Below are positions 1-11,160 of a stretch of 64,000 nucleotides of DNA, piece by piece. A program made the position numbers and the translations under genes. The stretch covers positions 29,948,769-30,012,768 of the forward strand of contig CM037836.1 in NCBI GenBank assembly GCA_021234535.1, written 5' to 3'. Source of the DNA: Stichopus chloronotus. Lineage: Eukaryota; Echinodermata; Holothuroidea; Aspidochirotida; Stichopodidae. Numbering within the stretch: the first letter of the stretch is position 1; every line of letters begins with the position of its first letter. Below the pieces are notes generated by a model. It saw nothing but the letters and a program-made list of their open reading frames with translations. It was not told the origin of the DNA and made no database searches.

Positions 1-158
1 CTGAGCCTGTGCTGACGTCTAAGGGCATAAATGCCTTTAAAAATGCAACCCATAAATATTTTCATCATCGTGGGAGAATTGTTATTGTTTTAAGGCCGGG
101 ATTTATGGGGATGCCTGCTCTTTGACATTGTCCTTTCTGACCCTTTACTCACTAAACT

Positions 159-198
159 AAAATTAAAAATCATGGCCTAAAATTAAAAATCATGGCCT
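159..198. repeat. 20-bp tandem duplication
   Basis: Two adjacent identical 20-bp copies containing AAAATTAAAAATCATGGCCT. This is a simple local duplication with no sign of function. Confidence 0.85.
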
Positions 199-293
199 TC
201 TTAGTGTAGGCCATGATCCCAAAGGTTAGATAAGTGCTCAATTTGTGATGCAGATACCAATGAATTTTTATTTTCACGTGTAAAAAATATGCA

Positions 294-400
<107 letters not shown>

Positions 401-639
401 GTAGATCTAATTGAGATCATTTGTCTTACCCCGGGGCACCAACTCTTCAAGGAGAAATCAGCAAGACTTTAGTGATTTCTTGCCATATGGTTATATTAAA
501 ACAAACATGAATTACCCATATGACAAGTATGAGATCAATTATGGTTTATTCTTCTTGAAACATCGTGGTAACAAGCTTTTGACTAAAACTGACCTTTTAA
601 TTCCTCTTAAGACAATAGGTAAAAAAAATTGATAGAAAT

Positions 640-1725
640 CATCTATTCAATGTGGGCAATGCACATGCTGAGAATGAAATCCCTCACAGTTACCCTCCTT
701 GAGTTATATTAAGCGTTTACAAGATTTTGAATTGTGGTGACATCAAATGACCTTTGACCTCAACCAAAAACAATTTGGCACAACTAATGAATATGAATAA
801 TAGACATGCGAAGTATGCGATCTTTCATCAGTTTTGTTTTTAGATAATAGTTTACATAATTTTGACTTTTTAACCTCTGGTAACTCTTAATGACATTTGA
901 CTTCCACCCAAAACAATAGCGATCATCTAATATGAACTTACTATGAACAATCAACATGCTAGGTATGAGTTGAAGTCACCCTTCTTTAAATAAAGTGCTT
1001 ACAAGGTTTTGTGTAACTTGTTTTTCATGGAGGTCAAAGGTCATTTACTTCAAATGACCTTTGACCTCCACCAAAATCAAGAGGGATCACCTTCTTAGTA
1101 TGGCTAACCCACACACTAAATATGAGATCAGTCAGGTTATCCTGCTTGAGATATCATGTTTTACAGGGTTTTCACAATGTGACCCCAGTGACCTCAAATG
1201 ACCTTTGACCTCCACTAAAATAACAGGATCATCTACTTAGTATGAACAGTCCACACAATAAGTATGAGATCAGTCAAGGTTGCCTTTCTTGAGATATTAG
1301 AAGGTTTTCACATGTTGACCTCTGGTGACCTCAAATGACCTTTGACCTCAACCAATAACCAATAGGGAACAGCTACTCAGAATGGCCAATCCACGTAGTA
1401 TGAGATCAGCCAAGGTTCCCCATCTGTGTGATACTGTGTTTTGGTTTTTGCAGTTTAACCTCTGGTAGTCTCGAATGAACTTTGGCCGCTACCAAAACAA
1501 CAGGGATCATCTATTTAGTATGGCCAACCCACACACTAAGTACGGTGGGTTACCTTTCTGGAGATATAGCGTTTATAAGGTTTTTGGAGTTTGCGATCTG
1601 GTGACCTCAACTGACCTTTGAGTCCTACCAAAAAACTTCTACCAAAAACAATAGGGATCATCTGCTTAGTATGACCAACCCACACAGTGAGATCAGTCAC
1701 CCTCGGGGGATATTGTTCTTAAACC
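640..1725 (+). repeat. Tandem array of ~140-bp dispersed-repeat units with DR1 motifs
   Basis: About seven diverged units. Each has the order: GACCTCAAATGACCTTTGACCTC, then CCACCAAAACAATAGGGATCATC-like, then TATGGCCAACCCACACACTAAG-like, then a GAGATAT...GTTTTCAC segment. The core motif begins at 748, 891 (mutated), 1055, 1199, 1336, 1472 (mutated) and 1612 (mutated), so the period is about 136-164 bp. Four copies are the exact string TGACCTTTGACCT, and one exact copy in the opposite direction lies at 1031-1043. The family resembles repeats I have seen in many marine invertebrate genomes; that is recollection. The same family recurs reversed at 28.6-29.7 kb. It has no coding capacity. Confidence 0.9.
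1031..1067. promoter_or_regulatory. Inverted pair of perfect DR1 half-site repeats
   Basis: AGGTCAAAGGTCA (1031-1043) is followed 11 bases later by its reverse complement TGACCTTTGACCT (1055-1067). AGGTCA-A-AGGTCA is the textbook direct-repeat-1 site for RXR heterodimers, HNF4 and COUP-TF. Further exact copies are at 748-760, 1199-1211 and 1336-1348. Whether any is bound in vivo is unknown; they lie inside a repeat family, so they may simply be part of its consensus. Confidence 0.4.
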
Positions 1726-1730
1726 CAGCG

Positions 1731-1880
1731 TTACACGCGCATGCGCACGCACAGATATTTCTTCTGACTAGCCTTCGGGAAGGAATAAAAAACGGGACTA
1801 AATCGCGATTAATGGACGAGTGGTAACCTTGTATTCTCATTGGTCAGAAGTAACTGTTTAGCGCAAGCGCGTGCGCGTAA
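1731..1880. mobile_element. Short inverted-repeat element with GC-rich ends (MITE-like)
   Basis: The left end reads TTACACGCGCATGCGCACGC and continues to ...TTCTGACTA. The reverse complement of the right end reads TTACGCGCACGCGCTTGCGC and continues to ...TTCTGACCA. The two ends match imperfectly over about 40 bp, enclosing an AT-rich middle of about 70 bp. Length (150 bp) and absence of a reading frame fit a non-autonomous DNA transposon. The TTA/TAA at the tips is compatible with a PIF/Harbinger-type insertion but is not diagnostic. It lies directly after the DR1 tandem array. Confidence 0.5.
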
Positions 1881-1938
1881 TATGTATGCAAGCACATACC
1901 GTCTCCGAGCACCGGCACCGAGCATACAGCTCCTGCGT

Positions 1939-2289
1939 CAGTGTTTCCACTTCGAAGTAAATTTCCCGAATTTCGGGAAATCTGGCCCTCTTCCAGGTAA
2001 TTTCCGGGAAATGGAAAAATTCCCGGAAATCAAGAAATTGTTGTGTAAAAAAAAATATAGTAAAATCTAAGGTAATTATACCAGAACAATACCTTTTTTA
2101 TCTTATTTCTAATGACCGGTCCCTTTACCACTGCATTAGTTCAACGGCCCCATCTGTGAAAGTGTAGGGCATGTTACAGCAAAATTAGCTCGTGAACGAC
2201 CAATTTGAAAATTCCAGGAAATGCTTCGAAATTCCAGGAAATTTTGTATTCGATTTCAGGAAATCTAAAATTGGGCTGTGGAAACACTG
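1939..2289. mobile_element. Non-autonomous hAT-like element (MITE)
   Basis: A perfect 12-bp terminal inverted repeat, CAGTGTTTCCAC at 1939-1950 and GTGGAAACACTG at 2278-2289, brackets 351 bp. The flanking octamers are TCCTGCGT (1931-1938) and TCATGCGC (2290-2297). They match at 6 of 8 positions, as expected for an old 8-bp target-site duplication. The CAGTG start and 8-bp duplication are hallmarks of the hAT superfamily. The interior has several copies of a TTCC(C/A)GGAAA-like motif in both directions, and no transposase. A mobile element with mutated target duplications is the simplest reading. Confidence 0.7.
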
Positions 2290-2297
2290 TCATGCGC

Positions 2298-3220
2298 GCG
2301 CGTAGACTCATATTCGAGTCTGTTGCCTGTCTCCAGCTACATCCTCAGCTCTGTCCAGCTTATACTAACCTCGTAATGTCCGAACAATTAGCCACATACG
2401 CCACCTGCTTCATAAAAATGAAGTCTTCATAAAAATAAGTCTTCAACTTCATTTTTGGATTTGCATGGACCTTAGCTTGGGTGATTCACCTAGGCAAAAG
2501 CGGGCAATATGTGCCCAAGCGGTTATTGTATACGTGACAGTATGATAACTATACCCACGTTTTCTGGCAAGCACCAAAAGCAGAAGTGCAAGCCGAAATG
2601 CGAGTTACAGCCTATCCTAGGATCACCAAAGAATCTGATGCTGAAATGTAAGTTGCAACGTACCCCGGTTCAACGTGAGGCCAACAAGTGTTTTTGCTTG
2701 CAAGTAGACTCTGCATCTCTTGCACCGATTTTCCATAACCGAATGACTTACAATATAAATGAGTCCTAACCGCATCCACTACTGCATTAGTACTGAAAAT
2801 ATCACAGGCTAGGCCTATGACTGAGCCATAGAAGTCTAACTTAGCCGCCGTAAGGCCTAATTCCTGCTAGACAGTAATAAAGGCCGGTCCGCAAGTCAGG
2901 CCTGCGTTAGGCCTAGCCTAGTTAGTGCTAGGCACGAAGATTCATAGTGTTGAGTGGTGTAAGTACAAATGCCCAACATGCTCTAGGCATATCCTGCAAA
3001 ACATTGCTTAGGCAGTAGGAAAAGAGAAAGATTGAAGTTACGATCAATAAAATCAGAAAGTTTGGATCAATATTAGCAGAGTTGTCCGGGGCCTGGAGAA
3101 CTTTGAAGAAATGTGGCCATGGAAAGTGCTTAATTTTTATCCATACCGAGAAAAGTGTATTGAACCATGCTGTTGAGTATAAGACCTTAGGACTACATGA
3201 GGTTACACTATAAGTAGTAA
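2298..3220. other. Unique sequence with a TAGGCCTA cluster
   Basis: No convincing gene. An 86-codon open frame at 2509-2769 begins at GTG and has no recognisable domain. TAGGCCTA occurs at 2810 and 2908 (and just outside at 3238), surrounded by partial forms such as AGGCCT and CCTAGCCTAG. Confidence 0.5.
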
Positions 3221-3618
3221 AAATTAAAAATGAGCACTAGGCCTATGCCTAGGTACCTTAGAATTAAGCTGCAAGTTTCCCCTCCTTAAGACACTGATGC
3301 TGTGAAGCTTTATCTCCTCAGGAAACCCTCTGGGGTGCTTTGAGCTGGGAGCTTGTTTATTTTCATATTGACTGCCCAGTGGCTTCGATCTGATCATCCT
3401 TTTGCCATAACTATACTTCCAGTTCCACTGACCGGAGAAGGTCATTGTGTCCACAGCTACTTGAGATGTTTGATTGGTTATGTATTGAATATATTGATGG
3501 TCAGACAGCGCAGGATGTTACTCATCACTCTTTTGACCCAACTGGAAAACCCACCCCATGGCCCATGCAGCGGGTTTTGAGATGCAACCTAAATCTAATT
3601 ACCATTAGAGAGGCATGA

Positions 3619-3882
3619 TGTAACCAGAGGACCCATATATATGTTGCAGCTTTCCACGTCTCCAGATTTGTTATATTCAATGGTGCGGCAATGTTTGCTA
3701 AGTTGGGAGGCCAACCCTATATTGGCATGGAGTCCAGGGGCAAAGCCTTTGGAAGCTCTGTCAGTGATTTTAGTACATATGGAACTACAAACAGGGCTGA
3801 TAATGATGCGATCCTCCCTATTTTAATCGTTACAAAATCCAAACAGAATGATGGTTGTCCAATGACAACTCCCAGCGCATGA
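3619..3882 (+). pseudogene. Coding-like open stretch, unidentified
   Basis: An 87-codon stretch lies between an upstream TGA and a terminal TGA, in DNA more GC-rich than its surroundings. The peptide has a protein-like mix (for example FVIFNGAAMFAKLGGQPYIG and later GKAFGSSVSDFSTYG). No domain was recognised and the only methionines are internal. Immediately upstream (about 3470-3600) a second frame also looks coding-like (YIDGQTAQDVTHHSFDPTGK) but is out of register and ends at 3611-3620, so this may be a frameshifted pseudogene or retrocopy. It could equally be chance. Confidence 0.2.
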
Positions 3883-5750
3883 CTGTAGTGTAAGCTTTGT
3901 TTGACTTATTGAGCCAAAGCATTCAAGAACTCTTTTGTCAGAGATATGACAAGGAAAGAGTAAGCACAGGTGGTGGTTGTGGTAGCAGTGGTGGGGTAGT
4001 TTCTCAAAAAATGGACCAAAAATGTTACACATTCAAGAAAATTACACTCAGTTATTTTCAGTTAAAGAACAAAGTTTCAGTGAATCAATCTGGACATTAG
4101 ACTGTTGAAATTTTCTTACAATTTTGTAATTTTAGTTTCTATAATTTTGTCCTGATCAAAATGTTGGTTGGGGCCAAATACCCATTTTCAAAAAGTTCTG
4201 GGGGCATGGACCCCTGCCTCCAATACCTATGATTATATATCGCTATAATTAAATCACTTGAACAAACAAGCCCCTAAAACACTATAAACCACAATGTTCT
4301 TATCAGCAAGTCAGATCCCTTGTTTCACTCTTTCACAGGGACGTGAAGCCACCTTCTCCTCCTTTTGCCCATCCTCCCCCTCTTTTGACCTCCTTTCCCA
4401 GCACAGTCCCTTCAGTTTATTCAGCTGCCCTTGCAATTTTCAGCAGGATTCTGCACTGCACCACATTACAGCATGCACAGAAAATTGCTGAGCATACATT
4501 ACAGCATACACAGAAAACTGCTGACCTATGCATACATGTACCTACCAATGTGTGTCAGAAGCAAGCTTAAGGAAGACCCACTACACAGGCTAATTCAATG
4601 ACCAGCCTTACACATTTCCATTGATACAGTGTGGTAAATCTCCTGTACCATAGTTTTTTCTCCCATTCTATACATACTTCAGCAAGACTGTTGCAGTTTC
4701 CGATTTTCCAATTAGAAGCTCATTTTTGTTGTAACATTCTATATTTAATGACTTTAAAAAAGAAATAGGAAATGTCGCATTGCTATGAATTTTAGCCCTC
4801 TGAAGAAAATTTGCCATATATCCTGAAATACTTGCATCTAACATTGTGGAATTTCATATTGCTACCGAAGCAACTTGTGACAACATGTGCATGAAAGTAC
4901 TCTGTATGATTCTAACAGAGGCTAGGATTCTTACACACAAAACGTGCTTCGACCAGGTCGCAAGTTGTGATTGCTTGATAAAAATACCAAAATTTCTTGC
5001 ACGCCCTTCGCCTGGTGTTTCAGTTTGTTATACACACTAGGATCTCACAGATCATACAGCAGCAGAGTTTGTGAACCACACCATTTTATCAGAAGTTTTT
5101 GCAGCCAGACAAAGGGATGCTGTAGTCTGGAAAGTTTGATCACTTATACTAAATTAAACAGCTAGGGGTGTTAAGTCAAGCAAAAGGTACAAACACTGAG
5201 TGCAAGTGGAGAATCTCCTCATGAACGTTGAACCAATCACAATAGTTTTTATGTAGATTTTATTTGTCAGCCACATTTCCATACTAATGGTGCAGATGAG
5301 CAGTAAAGAAAAATAAAAGGTAAAAAGAAACAGTACAGTGATGCACTCTTACACCGCATTTTCCTCATGTGTCTGTGCAGTGGCTGTGGATAAAAAGTTA
5401 CAGTCTGGAATCTGCATATCAGGTGGCTGCAGCTCTTCCAGTCTTTGGTTTTGAAAGGTAAAATACACAAAGTTCAGGGCTCAGAGATCAACTAATACCC
5501 CTTTGGTCACCCCACCAGGGTTTTGGCCATGGCTGGGCCCTGGCCAATTATGTGCATTACTACGTGCATGCAAATTGTTCTCCCTAGAAGTGGCTCCACC
5601 CTGCCCCTTTATCACTGAAGCTAGTCGTGTACTCTTTCTATATAATTTGATGATGAGAGTTCTTTGAGGCGGGTAATAATAACCGGAAACGACCATTGAA
5701 TCTTATCACTTGTATTGTGTAATACCTTTTTAATATAAAGTAACACACAC
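3883..5750. other. AT-rich non-coding interval
   Basis: Only short chance reading frames are seen. Around 4170-4230 a segment with GTTCTGGGGGCATGGACCCC resembles decayed dispersed-repeat sequence. A 33-bp duplication is listed separately. Confidence 0.5.
4465..4530. repeat. 33-bp tandem duplication
   Basis: Two copies of ATTACAGCATGCACAGAAAA followed by TTGCTGAGCATAC, differing by a few substitutions. Confidence 0.8.
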
Positions 5751-6026
5751 TTGAGATGTTTCTCAGACAACTTAATAGAAGAACGTAAGTTGCATACACT
5801 GTCTGCAAGTTGCCAGAAATGCTCCTATACTTGTTATCACTTCCGAGTCTATGTTAGACATGCACCAATTCACAGCCTCGTCACTGCGGCTGCACTTTGG
5901 AAGGTGCGAGAGGATGACTCATCCGCAGATGAACTAAGTAAAAAAGCTTGCCAAGATTTTGAGTTAATTTGCAGAAGGTGCACTGTAACAGTAATGGGAA
6001 TTTTAGCGGCAGGACCCATCAGTTAA
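5751..6026 (+). pseudogene. Coding-like ORF, unidentified
   Basis: A 91-codon frame opens at a TTG and ends in TAA. The first internal ATG is at the second half of codon context 'GAGATG', out of frame, so no normal start is evident. The downstream half has an acidic-basic pattern typical of coding sequence (KVREDDSSADELSKKACQDF) and a CxxC-like pair near the front (CQKCSYTC). No domain was recognised. It could be an internal exon or decayed gene piece, but no consensus acceptor or donor clearly borders it. Chance cannot be excluded at this length. Confidence 0.18.
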
Positions 6027-9000
6027 ACTTGCAATAGAGTAAACAACGTCCCCTTTCAACCTAGGCCTACATGTTTTTTATTGAAAATTGTGCATTAATC
6101 CAAAACTGATTACATTTTCAGCTTTTCCTATATTGTTAAGTTGCCATGTTCTGGAATTAAAAAACAATATCTGACGCAAACTGTTTTAACACATATCAAC
6201 ATGGCCTTGGATGAAAAAAGTCGTATCCACAAGTACTTCACAGTGAAAAAGAATTAATCACTTACATAGACCCAAGGAAGTTGAGTAGTTGGAGGCTTAC
6301 ATGTTATGTGCAACATAACCTTTGCAAGCATCGAGTACCATTAACAGATCACGCCCATACAGTACCTGTCAATTCAGGAAAATGACGTGTGTTAAATTAA
6401 TACTACAAAACCATGTCATTGCGATAACTCTTGTTCAATACATTTATTGAAAGATTCCACTTACCAATTAAAATCCCAGACTTTTTAAACAAATTTTTAT
6501 TTACATCACCTGAGACCTTAAAACAACCTTGTCTTTTTTTTTGTCACTAATATGAAGATTGCAATGAATCCCCAACGGTAAAACTGACTGCAGTCATTAG
6601 CAAACTGTTATGGATAAACAGTGGGTTAAATTTAGAAAAAGCTCTGTCTGTTAAGTCAGTAGTGTGCCAAGTCAAACATGTCAAATGTAAGGCTGGCTGG
6701 ACAATTGCCTTGTATATGTACACATTTACTACTTGCCTGCAGGTAAATTTTATTTATGTAAATATTACAAACAGCATCTTTGCCTTAGCTAGGTCTAATC
6801 AGATCCCAACAATGCAGAGCTGATGCATGGCTGGAAAATACTTAGAAAATAAAATACAGTCTGAGGAGTAGTGTCTTTCATTTTTAACAGTTGCAGTGTT
6901 GATTGAGGTCTCAAAATCATATGAGGAACTTAGCCAAGCAACAGGCCCCAAATATTCAGAACTTCACAATTTAGCAAGAAGGTCATCCTGTTTATTACCT
7001 CCCAGGTAGGAATTTGCTTCTTGATATGAGAGGCATTTAGACTTGAGAGCAGGTCACATTCAGACAGCAGCTACAGTGAGGTTGGAAAAGTTGTGCATTG
7101 CACTGTCGTGGTTTAGAACAGGCCTTATATGTACTCATGCAAAGCATAAGCATAGTTTTGTCGTAAATCGTAATAGTAGTTTATTTTGACTTTGTAACGT
7201 AAAGTGGCTTTCAAGAGTGCACAAAGCAGAAAGTTGTACTTTTTCAACATTTATTTCATCATTCCAGTATGTCTACATCATCACTTTCAAATAATTATGG
7301 ACACTGTATGATATTTAAAAGTCATTAATACTGTTTGTAAATTTGCAGTTTTAGATTAAATACTGCAAACAGTTAAAATAAAAACACTGCCATAGCTGCA
7401 GTTTTGAGGAAAAAAAATACTGAAAATGACATTTTTATCATTTATCTTCTCTAGTGCTGAAGAAACGCTTTGTGTGTCAGAATACTCAAATTTCTCAGAA
7501 AAGTAACCCCAAGAGAATCACGGAAACTGTATACCACTGTATATAAGTGTATATGATTTGTCTATCACAACCGAATTTTAGCACCATAAACTTCAATTAT
7601 GTACTGAAGTAATAATTTTTTTAGATATCTCCTGAAAATATGAATGGTGACTTGCATACAAAATTGTTTGTATCTTCTTTAGAGACTGAGAAGTGATGGT
7701 GGAGAATTCCTTGAAAAGGAGGACAGAGTAGCCTACAAATGATTGAGCTTCTGTATACCAGCAGGTCAAGCTTCTCTTTCTCTTCCAAGCCATTGTCTAC
7801 TTCCTCTGTTTGCTTTGTCATCTCATGCACTGGAATTTTGATCAGGACCCAGGGCTTAGTGTGTTCACTTTGAAAATCTGTCCCATTTTTCATGCACAAT
7901 TAGGTACAGTACTTCCAGAGTGTGTATACATGTTGCCTAGTTGGTGTCTTTTTACTATTGAGAATCAACTCATTTGGGAATGTCTAATTTAATAATCACC
8001 TAAATTAATGAAATTAGTGCGGGTTGTGCACTGTTCCACTATGTACTTAAATTTGACATGATGTAAATATCACCCAGCTAGGCTACTATTTCTCCGTCAA
8101 GTTGCAACATTTTCAGACTGAAGGGCTACAATATACATGTATACAGTAACCTTCTGCATTAATAAGGTAAAAAACAGAGTTGAGACCAACAGTGTATACA
8201 ACAATTAGAGGCTGTTCCTTAATCACAGTTCTTTGAAAACATTTGAACACTACTTGACTCATGGTTCTGTGCCCTCACTCCCCCTCACTCCTTCTTCCCT
8301 TGGGAAGTTGATTTAATTGGAAAGAATTCTCATTGTAGATAATATCAGAGAAAACTGTAGTTTAACCATTAAGACAGTCTGTTTCATTAGTTTAAGTTTA
8401 ACAAAAACACTGGCTCAGAAATGGTCCCCAAATTGCTTACCATGCATCTCCGATAGAGCTGGAAATTCTCTGGGCTTGAGTTTCTGCTGGGGAAGAAATG
8501 AGTGAAAAGCTTAACTTTTCACAGACTCAACAGCATCACTTGGTATAGCTGGGTGATATTTTATACTATTTCAAATTTAAGTGTGTAGAACAGTGCACAG
8601 TCACTTATTTACAGCAGAATTGTTGAATTTATTCCTTTGAACTCAGGAAATAGCCAGTAAAAGCATGAACCAATCAGATAGTCCTTTAAAAGATAAATTA
8701 AGGTTGTGATGATATTTCTTATTTGGTTTGGAATTGGCTAACATTTTCCTAATTTTTCTTTGACTCATGATATACACCTACATCCATTCTGCTGCAAATT
8801 TCAAAAGGATGAGTCAATCTTTGATGAAAACTCATAAAACAGTGATTATACTGTTTACAGTTCGTATCCCCTTCCAGTGAAAGTTTCCTTTCATATGAAA
8901 AGGCACTTAAGAATACAGAAATCCTTTATAAGTAAACTTTTTTAAAATCATATAACATGGACATTTACATATTTCCTTTTAAATGATTGAAACAACAGAT

Positions 9001-10965
9001 TTTCTAACTCTAATCAGGTATTACCCATCACTCGAAAGGTAGAGGTGCAAACAAGGTTTTCACGATGTATTGATTTCCTAAAACATGACTGTTGAATATT
9101 TCCCAATGTACCTCATCCTGTGGGAATCAGGGTCGCATCTCCTACCTTCTTTCCATATTCCTGTTAATTTATGTCCATGTATTTAGATTCAGTGTAGTTG
9201 GTGATAATCAGGAGAGTAGAAATTTCGCCCATGGGTTAATAAATTGGCTTTTAACTCTTACAGGACCACTTGTTAACATCGGTGGGCCATTTGCTTGTGA
9301 AATAAAGTGTTAGTAACCGTAGGTGAAAAGAAGCTTTACTGATGTTTTCATCCTCCTAACAGGATCTTTTTTCAGAATAGAACTGATGAAAACAATACAA
9401 AGTAATGTATGGATAGTAGGAATAGAGAAAATGTAGTGAACAGGTAGGAGGTCAGTGTGCAGTGGATGGAGATATGATAGGAGACCTAAGTACAAGAACA
9501 GGAAAAGATAAAGTGTGGAAATACAAAGAGGAAATTGAATAACAACTACATGCTGAAAGGGGACAAAAAGAGTAAGGATGCGTCATTATTAGTGTGGTTA
9601 GCAAAGATTGTTCTCCAACAGGAGTCTGCAGTCTTGATGGTGTTGACTAGACCTGTCAACCTGCCTTGCTCAAAAGTAGGAATACTTGGAATTTTCCAAC
9701 ACCAAAAAGCATGGCAGTTGGAGTAAAACCAGGAGGTTTGGAATGAAATGTTAACCTGGGCATACAAACAACTGAGTTTGAAGTAGACCTAACACCAGGA
9801 GAGTCCCATTTCAGGACAGTGAGATTGGTGAGCCTCCCGACAAAACCAGGAGGTTGACAAACTTACAGTAGGTGTTGACTGTGATCTATGTTGAAGTGTT
9901 AAAATTCATCATCATTGTCATGTCTCAAAGAGAGTACCATCATCAAATTGAGACTTAATTCTTTCATAAATTTAGCTTGAATTAGGCTTTATCTTGCACT
10001 TTGAAATAGCTATTGTAGCATTAATCGTGGCAACTGGTCAAAATGAACTTTTTCCATACAGCTTTTGAGGGGTTTGGGAAACTCCAGAAACGTTTCTGAA
10101 GCATGATGTACAGTCGCTTTGTGGGATACCTTTAACAGAGCTCTGGTAAGAGAGAGTAATCCATACTCAAGAATAGACCTGTGGGATTTGTGGAAAATTT
10201 TATTCAAACCATAACATGGATTGCCCTGTTCAGTACTTTCACGTTACCTACCTACCTACTCACTCTATTTCGAGAACTGGAAGGAGGTCCACAATATTGA
10301 CCTCTGAGCGAAAGAATTTGAACAAAAGGAATACCTAAAATATTCTCTCTTTTGATCCTGATAATGAATTTTTCAGTCTCATTTGAGAAGCAGTAAAAAT
10401 GAAAAATATACAGTATGGTAGGAGGAATTAGGTTTAAAGGAATGTATTTGAAATTATTCAGTTGCAATCATTACAATTCCTTCAGCCCCAAATTGCTCTT
10501 CTAAAAGCAAGAAAAATAGCCTCTGAAAGTCAGTTAATCGATTATTCACGCTTTCTAAACAATTCACGGAAAGTCTGTGGCGAGCTCCGTAGAGCTGTGT
10601 GAGGATTATTCCATTCCATTCGAAGGGGTTGCAAAGTTAATTTAGGATTTATTCAACACATTGTTTCAAAACTGGGTGCTGTTATTTGCCCCGAATAAAT
10701 GACTGGGTACAAAATATGCCCCAAATACTTGAAGGGGCTATGTAAGTGGACAAAACATTTCCTGAGCAAACTCACAGCAGGGACAGAAACAAATCAAAGC
10801 GGAACGATTCCAACCTCTGATTACTACGTTGAACGTGGAGTACTCATCTCGTAATGGAGCAAATCCACCCCGCCTACTTTCCCATATGTGTTTATTAAAT
10901 CACTACCTTTGGTACTTTACCAACCTTAAAGGCTTCAGTAGGTGTGTATTTATTCTTACAGTCAT
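6027..10965. other. AT-rich non-coding interval
   Basis: No supported gene. Two phrases near CCAGGAGGTTTGGA (about 9728) and CCAGGAGGTTGAC (about 9845), with an inverted partner GTCAACCTGCC (about 9655), hint at a decayed repeat. A minus-strand donor-like AATTG/GTAAGTGG at about 6465 has an open frame behind it but lacks a proper acceptor. Confidence 0.5.
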
Positions 10966-11160
10966 GGGTTCTATTTCATAAAAGTTACTAAGGAATCGTC
11001 CCAAGAAAAAGTTTCTGAATAAGTTAAGTACGATTTCTTGGAAATCGTTCCTAAATTAGGAACGAAAAATGTTCCGAACGATTATCAATGTAAAAATTAT
11101 AAAAATGATAGAACTTATTTAAGTTAGGAATATTCCTAACTTTTATGAACTAGGACCCTG
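10966..11160. mobile_element. Palindromic MITE with TTCATAAAAGTTA ends
   Basis: The left end GGGTTCTATTTCATAAAAGT and the reverse complement of the right end CAGGGTCCTAGTTCATAAAA match over about 24 bp and continue into TTAGGAA. The interior repeats GAACGATT/AATCGTTC and CTTAGGAA/TTCCTAA in both orientations, so much of the 195 bp can fold on itself. No open frame. Elements with a 'GGGTTC.ATTTCATAAAA' start are common in marine invertebrate DNA from memory; superfamily not assigned because no clear target duplication is seen. Confidence 0.75.

Noticed and set aside
6465..6532. Minus-strand open segment ending in GTAAGTGG
   Set aside because: No pyrimidine tract or convincing acceptor; the upstream border is a poly-A run.
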